Source of the DNA: Branchiostoma floridae
Lineage: Eukaryota; Chordata; Leptocardii; Amphioxiformes; Branchiostomatidae
Length of the DNA stretch: 57,340 nucleotides
Assembly (NCBI RefSeq): GCF_000003815.2
Contig: NC_049982.1
Span: 32,723,395-32,780,734 of the forward strand
Direction of reading: 5' to 3'
The notes under the pieces are model-generated. The model made no database searches and was not told the origin of the DNA. It saw only the letters and a list, made by a program, of their open reading frames with translations. Within the stretch, counting starts at the first letter, position 1, and every line of letters begins with the position of its first letter. The position numbers and the translations under genes are program-made. Below are positions 1 through 8,819 of the stretch, one piece after another.

Positions 1-170
1 TAGATAGGTATAGATAGGTATAGATAGGTATAGATAGGTATAGATAGATATAGATAGATATAGATAGATATAGATAGATATAGATAGATATAGATAGATA
101 TAGATAGATATAGATAGATATAGATATATAGAGATATATAGATATAGATAGATATAGATAGATATATACA
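1..170. repeat. TAGATA microsatellite
   Basis: Uninterrupted short-period array of TAGATA/TAGGTA variants filling the first 170 bases. It lies in the intron downstream of GALNT exon 4 on the minus strand. Bases 171-490 are otherwise unremarkable intron sequence. Confidence 0.95.
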
Positions 171-499
171 TTGCGGTTTCTCAATGTCTCGTATGCACAT
201 GGATTAGAAAGTAAAATGAACTAAAATATGAGTAATCAAAAATGGTGTGAGTAGGTTATATAAGTCAGGATATGAAGCTCGTACACTTTAGTACAAACCA
301 AGAGCGTTACGCCATGGGACGGTTTACAAGGTGTGTAAAACAAACTACATGCTTTACTTCTTTATGTCGAAGGTGTGTTCATAAGTCTTTCAAAAGACAC
401 AGTTTTCCGTGATATTATTACGCCATCATGATGTAGTGTAGTTCTATTACTCAATTTACATAGAAGATCTATAGCTCGAAACAATGTTATCCAACTTAC

Positions 500-627
500 C
501 TGCCCCTGTGCATGCCGGGCCCCCAGCAGCCTGGCCCTGATGAGTCCCTCTCGCCGTTTCGCTCGCAACAAACGAACCAAAGAACCGATCTGTGATAACT
601 CCGCTTCCAACTCGGACTTTAGATTTC
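500..627 (-). CDS. GALNT: GALNT exon 4 (shared downstream exon)
   Basis: 128 nt from the proximal acceptor (TGTTTTACAG) to donor CAG|GTAAGT (494-499), giving 42 codons: [42 protein letters not shown]. '[12 protein letters not shown]' is a strong GALNT family signature that normally precedes the DxH segment. The acceptor region is repeated five times upstream, so the true 5' end of this exon may vary. Confidence 0.88.
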
Positions 628-3600
628 CTGTAAAACACAACAAACGAACCAAATAACCGATCTGTGATAACTCCGCTTCCAACTCGGACTTTAGATTCCC
701 TGTAAAACACAACAAACGAACCAAATAACCGATCTGTGATAACTCCGCTTCCAACTCGGACTTTAGATTCCCTGTAAAACACAACAAACGAACCAAATAA
801 CCGATCTGTGATAACTCCGCTTCCAACTCGGACTTTAGATTCCCTGTAAAACACAACAAACGAACCAAATAACCGATCTGTGATAACTCCGCTTCCAACT
901 CGGACTTTAGATTCCCTGTAAAACACAACAAAAACAATCCGAAAAAAAATGATAANNNNNNNNNNNNNNNNNNNNNNNNNNNNNNNNNNNNNNNNNNNNN
1001 NNNNNNNNNNNNNNNNNNNNNNNNNNNNNNNNNNNNNNNNNNNNNNNNNNNNNNNAACTCGGCCGAGCTGAATTCTTGATTTGTAAAGGGGGCTGAAGCC
1101 AGCTTCACTCCTCTGCCAGCTTTTGATACTATCTAATGCTACCGTAGGATCTGCTTGGAGATTACTGGACATGGGGGTCTGTCAGGAACTGCTGTGAGGC
1201 CAGGAAAAGCATATATCTGGTGTGCTGAATTTTTACTTCTCAACGAACCTTCTATCAGATGTCAAGTATTAATCCTTATACAAATATGTACCAAAATTCA
1301 GATCAATGTGATCATTACTTGGGGGCCACAATCATTAACGTTAGGTAAGGGAGAACGAAAAAAAACGTGGACAATTGAGCTGCGACCTGAGGTGTGCGGG
1401 TCAACTTGTGCTACTGGAAGTCCATTTCTTTTTGCATAAAATAGGAGGAGAATCATTATCAAACATCTCGACATGTCTTTTGTTAATCACAAACAATTTA
1501 CGGCATGGGGAACTCGACCCACACATGTCTGATCACAGTTCACCCTTGTTTTTTTCTAAAACAACGTATTCCTGGAAAGCAATGACCGCAATGATTTGAA
1601 ATTTATTAGGATATTGATAAAAGGCTTCCTACTATAAATTTGTGCCTCGAAATCTGAGTTGTGCTTATTATGTATTATCTATTATGAGGCCGATAGCTTA
1701 TTGATCACCCCTCGTATCTCAGCGGTCTCTCAGCAAGCTCTTAGTGATATACACGAATCTTATAACGACTTCAATGATCATTGGTTAATACCGACAATTC
1801 CGAAATTTTTCAACTGTTTCAAAGGTCTTTCGTTGATGTTTTTAATTTGTTTCTACACCACGCTGTTTTAGGAAAGGGCTGTCAACTTGTGATTAAATAC
1901 GGATGGGAGGCCCCAAATCAAAATATTTCCTTGGAATTTTGACTCAAAACCAATACGAGCCAAAAACAATCAAACTATCTTGAATTATAGGTACAATCAA
2001 GCACACACAAACAAAACCGCAACCAATCACCCCGCTGGAGGTCAACTTACTAGTACTTCTTTGAGGTTAGAATACATGTCTAACATACGGTACGAACTAG
2101 GGGTGGGTACCGGTAAAGAAAATTCAGGTCCAGGTCCGGTTCAGGTCCAGAGTATCAGGTCCAGGTCCGGACCTAAACCTGGACTTGATTCAGTATGTCA
2201 AAACTTGTGAATGGATAATACTCAAAACAATGGTCCATTTCGCTACAAAGAAATTTGTTGTGTGTAGTATTTGACTCTTACTGTCTTTAAAATCCTGCAA
2301 AGTTAACTGCCTCTGTACGATTGACTGTAAAAGTTGGCAGAAATCAATAAAGACTCTATTCTACTTTACTCTTGTTAATTTCCTCGACCTGTAGGGACAA
2401 AAACGTCTGAATGCCTGATCATATAATCAGTTCATTTTCCTAACGGTCCAACATCCGGTTCAAGGAATTTTTTCAGGTCCGGTTTTTCTGGACCGGTCCA
2501 ATAAGAAAAACCGGTTTTTGTACCGGTACACCGTACCGGTACCCAGCCCTAGTACGAACTGAATTCGTCCACCAGTAAGATCTCCTGCAGCAGTTCTGCT
2601 GGTGTGTTTCAATGAATGTCTAACATACGGTACGAACTGAAGTCGTCCACCAGTAAGATCTCCTGCAGCAGTTCTGCTGGTGTGTTTCAATGAATGTCTA
2701 ACATACGGTACGAACTGAAGTCGTCCACCAGTAAGATCTCCTGCAGCAGTTCTGCTGGTGTGTTTCAATGAATGTCTAACATACGGTACGAACTGAAGTC
2801 GTCCACCAGTAAGATCTCCTGCAGCAGTTCTGCTGGTGTGTTTCAATGAATGTCTAACATACGGTACGAACTGAAGTCATCCACCAGTAAGATCTCCTGC
2901 AGCAGTTCTGCTGGTGTGTTTCAATGAATGTCTAACATACGGTACGAACTGAAGTCGTCCACCAGTAAGATCTCCTGCAGCAGTTCTGCTGGTGTGTTTC
3001 AATGAATGTCTAACATACGGTACGAACTGAAGTCGTCCACCAGTAAGATCTCCTGCAGCAGTTCTGCTGGTGTGTTTCAATGAATGTCTAACATACGGTA
3101 CGAACTGAAGTCGTCCACCAGTAAGATCTCCTGCAGCAGTTCTGCTGGTGTGTTTCAATGAATGTCTAACATACGGTACGAACTGAAGTCGTCCACCAGT
3201 AAGATCTCCTGCAGCAGTTCTGCTGGTGTGTTTCAATGAATGTCTAACATACGGTACGAACTGAAGTCGTCCACCAGTAAGATCTCCTGCAGCAGTTCTG
3301 CTGGTGTGTTTCAATGAATGTCTAACATACGGTACGAATTGAAGTCGTCCACCAGTAAGATCTCCTGCAGCAGTTCTGCTGGTGTGTTTGAATGTCTAAC
3401 ATACGGTACGAACTGAAGTCGTCCACCAGTAAGATCTCCTGCAGCAGTTCTGCTGGTGTGTTTCAATGAATGTCTAACATACGGTACGAACTGAAGTCGT
3501 CCACCAGTAAGATCTCCTGCAGCAGTTCCGCTGGTGTGTTCTCCAGTACGCTGTACACCGTGCGGAGAAGGGTGGACAGGGCCTCGTTATGGAACACGAT

Positions 3601-5648
3601 GATGACACTAGTTGACGGCAAAGGCTGGAAGTACGCTTTCTCCCTGCAACTAAAATTTGGTATCAGTGAACCTTGCTGCGTTTGGTATACAATGTTCTAG
3701 CCTGGTTACCAAACCCCAGCCCGATCTCAAGTATCTATCGTGCAGGGGTCTGGCAGGATGGCATAGGCCGGGTTCTCAATTTTGCACCTTATAGTGGGCA
3801 AAAAACTCCACCAATAGAACAGCAGCAGGATCAGCAGGAGGTACTACACCCCTACCATGATTGGTTAATGACCCCCAACTGTATTTTTTGAATCCATAAC
3901 AGTGGCCACCAAATACCTGATTCGCTACTGTGATAGCCTACTGACCAACTGTGGTGTGTTGTAGCTGGCTACCTGTGGCGTGAGTGGTCATAAATCCTAG
4001 GTTCTCCTCCCTCTGAGCAAGGGCCTTCGAGAACATTTCTACAGCCATCCTGCCAGACCCCAACACAAAAGAAATTTTTGAGGTTGGGGTATGGTATCCA
4101 GGCTAACAATGTTCTGCATGTTTAGTCATTTATAACACACACCGCGCAACTGGGATTTATTATTGAAGGATATCTAGTGCTTTGAAGCAGTTAAAACTGT
4201 CCATCTGTACTGTACGCTATCATCATTTTGGAAGTATGATATCAATATATTATCGAAAAGATACTTACGATTGATGCCTTAGGTCTTGTAAGGTCCTGTG
4301 TACAGAGATCATGTCACTGACGTACTGGTTAAAAGCGTATTTCTCATAACCTTCAGCAACAAGTCTCATTTCTTCGTCTGTCTGAGGTGAGAAGTACACT
4401 CCTGTTCCCAGTTTACCCGGGAGGATCCGGTTCACATCATGGGGTCGGGCAAGGGCCGTTGACAAGTTGACAGGTTTTCTCGGAATATCATGCTTAATGA
4501 AGAAAAAAATAAGTAGCGTAAATATCTTGGTCGTCATAAAACAATTATTTTACAAATTTGCAAACACTTTCATAATCTTAGGGTATACGCTAAGTTTGTT
4601 AACTATGACGTTGAGAAATAGTCGAGGTTTCATAAATTGTGTACATTCTGTACCAACTCCTGTTCGAAATACAAAATCCTATGTTCGGTAAATGCAAAAA
4701 CCATCGTATCTAGTAAATAGACACTTGATACAATGAACGTGAACAAAGAATGGTAAAGGTGGGGTCACACATGCGTATATATTCAAGTCCGTTTGAGGTG
4801 CGTATGGAGCTCTTAGTCTCTACCAGGCTCCACAGGTCGCGGGAAAAATAGTACACATCGGACAATTATAGATATATAACATGCCAGATGTATTAGCTGA
4901 CCGAGAAGTATGGTTAGCGACCCAGCTAACTCGTCTGACATGTTACCTGTTAACGTTTGTCCAATTTCTATTATTTTTCCAACGACTTGTGAGGCCTGGG
5001 GGAGGTAAATACTCCCATGCGCGCCTCATACGGACTTAAATATATACGCAGGTGTGACCCCACCTTAAGGATGAATGTATCCAGTTATATAATGACTAAC
5101 TTTTTTTAACGAAATGTACAATTATTGCATTTAGAACCTAGCAAATTGATGCTGCATACCATGCACGTGGTACGTGAGTAAAGCATAGCAAAGCACCGTT
5201 GTATTTCCTATTTAGATAATAGACACTGGATAAATGGAACGTTACAATTAGACAGCTAAGCTACATACCGTGCATCGCATTTAGTATAGGTATTGGGCAA
5301 TGTAGAACCTGACTTAATCATAGGAGATTAGCGTACCATTTCTTTGTTCTCCCATTGTTATACAGTGTATAACTGTATTTAATATCAAGCAGATGGGCAC
5401 TGCATACAATGGTATGTGCCCCTATAACATAGTAAAAGAATATCTTCTTCAGGCAAAAACAGTTAACATATATTGAGATAACTCACCTTTTGATAAGCAA
5501 AGCGCACATTTTGATCCATGACTTCACGTGATCTACTGTCGTCCAAAGCCGTCAGCGTAAACACGATAAAAACAAACATCAGCCACAGCACAGACAACAT
5601 GGTGATGTAGAGAACAAACGGCCTCAACTTTGGCGAACGTTTCTCCAT
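500..5648 (-). CDS. GALNT: Polypeptide N-acetylgalactosaminyltransferase, 5' half (exons 1-4, copy A)
   Basis: Family enzymes transfer GalNAc from UDP-GalNAc to Ser/Thr in the Golgi lumen and so start mucin-type O-glycans. Four exons join in phase: 5648-5487 (54 codons), 4492-4269, 3649-3483 and 627-500. Exon 1 gives a short basic N-terminus and a hydrophobic signal anchor (about residues 11-35), as in type II Golgi enzymes. Exon 2 carries the pre-catalytic helix ending in the family's 'D-hR-x-C' region. Exon 3 has the hallmark strand and helix [18 protein letters not shown] followed by EILLVDDFS. Exon 4 has [13 protein letters not shown]-like residues ([19 protein letters not shown]). The DxH catalytic exon, the rest of the fold and the ricin-like lectin domain would lie left of position 1. 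The start codon at 5648 has a strong context (CAACCATGG). The paralogue class is not determined. The oddity is that both junctions of intron 3 are tandemly amplified. An assembly gap lies in intron 3. Confidence 0.9.
556..955 (-). repeat. 72-bp tandem array of the exon 4 splice acceptor
   Basis: Five acceptor AGs spaced exactly 72 bp apart (plus-strand CTG at 628, 700, 772, 844 and 916). Each unit holds the start of exon 4 (GGAATCTAAAG to GGTTATTTGG) plus a pyrimidine-rich TTGTTGTGTTTTACAG. The outermost copy, near 916, is preceded by an even longer T-rich tract. All units are open in the exon 4 frame and would each add 24 residues ([24 protein letters not shown]). A gap of exactly 100 N follows, so the array may be longer in the genome. 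Confidence 0.93.
956..1055. other. Assembly gap (100 N)
   Basis: Exactly 100 N, probably of unknown true size, next to the exon 4 acceptor array. Confidence 0.98.
1088..1545. repeat. Interspersed repeat, copy 1
   Basis: Nearly identical to 6913-7375, beginning near AGCCAGCTTCACTCCTCTGC and ending near ATGTCTGATCACAGTTCA. No coding capacity recognised; probably a transposon fragment. The following bases up to 2080 show no recognisable feature and are GALNT intron 3. Confidence 0.85.
2090..2559. mobile_element. hAT-type MITE inserted in the exon 3 donor array
   Basis: Element 2098-2551 (454 bp) with terminal inverted repeats TAGGGGTGGGTACCGGTA and TACCGGTACCCAGCCCTA, flanked by a perfect 8-bp target duplication GTACGAAC (2090-2097 and 2552-2559). 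The 8-bp duplication and TIR form indicate the hAT superfamily. The inside is rich in GGTCCAGGTCCGG-type repeats and has no transposase. It sits in the outermost unit of the 78-bp array. Confidence 0.9.
2552..3549 (-). repeat. 78-bp tandem array of the exon 3 splice donor
   Basis: Twelve GTATGT donors with exon ends at 2629, 2707, 2785, 2863, 2941, 3019, 3097, 3175, 3253, 3331, 3405 and 3483. One spacing is 74 bp. A thirteenth donor at 2083-2088 is cut off by the hAT element. Each unit is the last 57 nt of GALNT exon 3 plus about 21 nt of intron. In the GALNT frame every unit carries CAT-TGA, so only the proximal donor (3483) keeps the frame open. The unit is also open in another frame, which I regard as a by-product of its length. 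Confidence 0.95.
3483..3649 (-). CDS. GALNT: GALNT copy A exon 3 (GT-A nucleotide-binding strand)
   Basis: Acceptor AAATTTTAG, then 167 nt ending in phase 1 at TTCGTACC|GTATGT. Encodes the conserved Cys (SCREK), [18 protein letters not shown], a helix and [11 protein letters not shown]. The phase-1 end joins the phase-1 start of exon 4 to give SSYR-NLKSEL, which supports this donor choice. The last 57 nt of the exon and the first ~21 nt of the intron form the 78-bp unit of the adjacent array. Confidence 0.92.
3689..4114. mobile_element. MULE-like MITE in intron 2 of copy A
   Basis: Element 3698-4105 (408 bp), termini TAGCCTGGTTACCAAACCCC and, inverted, TAGCCTGGATACCATACCCC. Flanked by the perfect 9-bp duplication ACAATGTTC. 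Copy B has the empty site ACAATGTTCCGCATG near 16011. The 9-bp duplication suggests a Mutator-like origin. It has no coding capacity. Confidence 0.87.
4269..4492 (-). CDS. GALNT: GALNT copy A exon 2 (stem and start of catalytic domain)
   Basis: Acceptor TTCTTCATTAAG before CATGAT and donor GTAAGT (4263-4268). Length 224 nt, entering phase 0 and leaving phase 2. It encodes [17 protein letters not shown], then a [13 protein letters not shown] segment and [20 protein letters not shown], which aligns by eye with the conserved 'NQ-x-S-D-hI-x-hxRxhxDhR' of GALNT enzymes. Copy B has Ala where this exon has Ser in VYFSP. Confidence 0.9.
4754..5068. mobile_element. Harbinger-type MITE in intron 1 of copy A
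   Basis: Element 4757-5065 (309 bp), TIRs beginning AGGTGGGGTCACAC at both ends, over 30 bp long with few mismatches, and target duplication TAA. Copy B keeps the empty site GAATGGTAAGGATG near 19211. A 3-bp TWA duplication is typical of PIF/Harbinger. It has no coding capacity. Confidence 0.9.
5487..5648 (-). CDS. GALNT: GALNT copy A exon 1 (signal anchor)
   Basis: Fifty-four codons from ATG, ending exactly on a codon boundary before a GTGAGT donor (plus-strand 5481-5486). Encodes [18 protein letters not shown] and a long hydrophobic stretch, then a Ser/Arg/Asp-rich stem start ending in AYQK. It differs from the copy B exon at residue 10 (Pro here, Thr there). Confidence 0.9.
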
Positions 5649-6119
5649 GGTTGTAGTGGGGCCTGCTGTAACTGTTTGTGATATGTTTGTAATGTTGCAA
5701 CACTGTGTGTTGACGGGAACTCAATCCTCTGTTCCCCCGGGGTGTCTTCTCACAGATCGGCCAGATGGCGCTATTAGGTAACAGCACGGCTGGTGTTTAG
5801 ATCGATTTTGTATCACCTAATTGTATTTCCCGTGAGAAACGACAAATTTAGACGGACACAGCTGTTTGCATCAAAGTTAATCGCAGTGTACTTGTTTTCG
5901 GACATCTACAGATATTTTGACTCTCTTAAGTTTACAAGTCTGTTCTGGTTCTTTGTGTATCAGTGTACATGTGCCTGGACATTTTCCAAACTCATTGTGG
6001 AATCGAACGTTAACGCGTTACCAATGTCAAAATATGAACCTCTCACTTACCGCAACAACGTTCAAATCCATCGTTGGGAATCCCCAAAAAGAGACTATTC
6101 ACGACACAAAAAGAAATAA
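5649..6119 (-). promoter_or_regulatory. 5' flank of GALNT copy A
   Basis: Sequence upstream of the copy A start codon, shared with copy B (22834 to about 23160) until about 5960, where the two copies diverge. It must hold 5' UTR and core promoter if the gene is transcribed, but I see no convincing TATA box. The open frames here look non-coding. Confidence 0.4.
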
Positions 6120-6383
6120 GATTTCCATTTCACGAAAACAAGCGATAAACTCACAAAAACAAGCGATTAACTTCCCACTTTGGACGGGGAGCTCGGGAGA
6201 TTTCAAACTGTCCTTCTTCTATCTCTGCCAAGAATGATTCAGCGTTCTAATCTCTGAACGCTGATTGGTTGTTCGAAGAGAACTTCGGTTTAATGCTTAG
6301 CCCCTATAACATTGGGCCAAAACAAAATATATCGGCCGTCACGTCCGGCCTAAATTTTTATATAGTACATACATGTGAGTGCG

Positions 6384-6389
6384 CGCACA

Positions 6390-6454
<65 letters not shown>

Positions 6455-6455
6455 G
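6384..6455. repeat. CA microsatellite
   Basis: A (CA)n run with two CATACA interruptions. Open frames reading Thr-His repeats over it are artefacts. Confidence 0.95.
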
Positions 6456-6912
6456 AAGCACACTAATTCAAAACATAAACTCAAAATATCAATCCGAAAA
6501 AAACGATTAATGAAAGGTCGAGAGAGCCAGTTTAGCGTTCCACAAAGCTGGGACTATTGGCGTACGAGGGGTGATCATAAGTTGTCGGTCTTACCCTGAA
6601 ATGAATAAGGACAACTTAGATTTCGAAGAATAGATGTTGTTGTGTGTGAGTCAAACCCCCCTACAAATTTGTTAAATGGTAGGGCCCAAGGCGGGGCAGA
6701 TAGGGAGGACAGCTGGACAGGTAATCTCCAAGCAGATCCTACAATGGCATGAGATAGTACCAAGGAGATAGCCAGCCAGGAGGTGTACATTTGCCATATA
6801 GTCGCTCGTAAAATCATTAGCACATGGCCACAGGGAGGGGTAGCAACACCATTGTTGGATAGAAATGCTCCTCCCTGTTTCAGTGGAGGCAGATCCCCGG
6901 TAGCAAAACACA

Positions 6913-7375
6913 CTCCTAAGCCAGCTTCACTCCTCTGCCAGCTTTTGATACTATCTAATGCTACCGTAGGATCTGCTTGGAGATTACTGGACAGCGGGGT
7001 CTGTCAGGAACTGCTGTGAGGCCAGGAAAAGCATATATCTGGTGTGCTGAATTTTTACTTCTCAACGAACCTTCTATTAGATGTCAAGTATAAATTCTTA
7101 TATAAACATGTACCAAAATTCAGATCAATGTGATCATTACTTGGGGGCCACAACCATTAACGTTAGGTAAGGGAGAACGAAAAAAAAAAACGTGTACAAT
7201 TGAGCTGCGACCTGAGGTGTGTGCGAGTCAACTTGTGCTCCTGGAAGTCCATTTCTTTTTGCATAAAATAGGAGGAGAATCATTATCAGACATCTCGACA
7301 TGTCTTTTGTTAATCACAAACAATTTACGGCATGGGGAACCCGACCCACACATGTCTGATCACAGTTCAGCCTTG
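6913..7375. repeat. Interspersed repeat, copy 2
   Basis: Near-identical to 1088-1545 in the same orientation. The flanks differ, with CTTGTTTTTGGCGACGCC after this copy, so this is a dispersed repeat, not part of the GALNT duplication. Bases 7380-8110 are AT-rich with nothing recognised. Confidence 0.85.
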
Positions 7376-8113
7376 TTTTTGGCGACGCCTCAGGGGCGGA
7401 GGCATTCTACAGTATTACGATTGCTTTGAAAATATTCCAAAAATTGCACGAATGCATTCCCTAGGGAATTTATTTTGAGGTAGCCTTTGCCTGTTTGGTC
7501 TTTTATCGGAACAGAAACGACCTTTGTTTCTTGGTATCTAAAGTCACATGTATCGTTTCGGGTGATTTGCTTCTTTCAGGACAAAAAAAAAAACATTGTC
7601 ATAATCAATGTTTTAAGTACCTTTTTTGTTTCTGGCAAATGAGAGTTATGTGTTAACATGACAACTCTCTATCCCTCTTTTGGTGTTATTTGAGAGAAAT
7701 AGGAACGCTATATTAAAGATTTAATGTTTCAAATTCGTTTTTTTCCACCTGTGAACACAATCATATTTTGAATTTACTAGATCTAATTTGAAACAATGGT
7801 TATTTTCAAGATGTTTGTACAAAGCAGAAAAGGCCATGACTGTACACATTGAAATTAAGAAACTACTCATTTGCAAGACAACCAATCCACACAATTATCT
7901 ATACCTTTATTTCATCAACGTACACATCAAACATACTTTTATTACATCTGAAGACACAAATAGATTCACTATATAAAGCTTGCAGAACAGGACATTTTTT
8001 TTGCTTTATAACTTTGGATGTTTGTCTATAACGCGAATCTTGGTACTACATTCAAGGAGAAACTCTCTGTTTTGTATTTCTGTCAATCTTGTAACAAGTT
8101 GTATGCATGGCTA

Positions 8114-8295
8114 TTAGTACCACAGAACCAGTCCTGGAACTATAGACTGATTGTCAAGATTACATATACATTGGTTCCCGTTTTGCTGAGGTGATAGACT
8201 AGTAGGTTGTATTTTAAAGCTGTTGTTGCTGGTCATCTGACTGCCGTCCAAGTTGAGGTCTTTCTTGTGACTGTTGTCGATACTGTCATGTAGAG
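8114..8295 (-). CDS. Possible terminal exon of an unknown gene
   Basis: On the minus strand a good acceptor (TTGTTTCTTACAG) is followed by 59 open codons, LHDSIDNSHKKDLNLDGSQ to SIVPGLVLWY, then a stop. A plus-strand TTTATT at 7906-7911 would be a polyadenylation signal for it. The composition is polar (Asn, Gln, Ser) and I do not recognise the family. No partner exon of matching phase is visible: the candidate at 10644-10712 leaves phase 2, while this one needs one preceding base. It may be chance. Confidence 0.3.
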
Positions 8296-8819
8296 CTGTA
8301 AGAAACAATGTAGAACAGGTTAGTTATAGCTTAACACATGTTGGGAAACCCGATCTCATACTCCCATGAAAACGCTGATAATATGTCAAAATATATGAAT
8401 CCCTGTGGGTTCTTTAAGATGGTTTAGTTGTCAAATGTCTTTTTTCACATGATACCCAAGCTAATTAATTAACCAGAACCCCCGCATCCAATTATAGGTT
8501 CGGTCTGGTTTTCAATACCCCCAATATTGGTGACTGGTCTTCCACTTGAGCCGTAGGGTCTGGTTGAGTCATCCTTCTATCATCATTCTTATGCTGTAAC
8601 TCCTTGTGAGAAAAAAAGACAGATGTTGAATCACTCCAAACTTTGGTTTTACAGTAGTTTTATGCATTTGCATTCATTTGTTGTCGGGGCATGATTGGAA
8701 TTAATATTGTGTGACTTCAGTAAAAAGACGTGCCTGCAGCTGTTTGATTTTTTTCAGGCTGCGTTTGTGGAAAGGTAGGGGAGGATTCTCTGTGGATTTT
8801 GAAGACAGATGATCGTGCG

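Noticed and set aside
456-1172. Second long minus-strand frame ([15 protein letters not shown] repeats)
   Set aside because: A shifted reading of the 72-bp acceptor array and the N gap. The exon 4 frame with [12 protein letters not shown] is the family-supported one.
2460-3314. Long minus-strand frames of 26-residue repeats ([14 protein letters not shown] type)
   Set aside because: They are the 78-bp array read in the wrong frame; the GALNT frame of exon 3 is the supported one.
6269-6599. Frames with long Thr-His runs
   Set aside because: Translations of the CA microsatellite.
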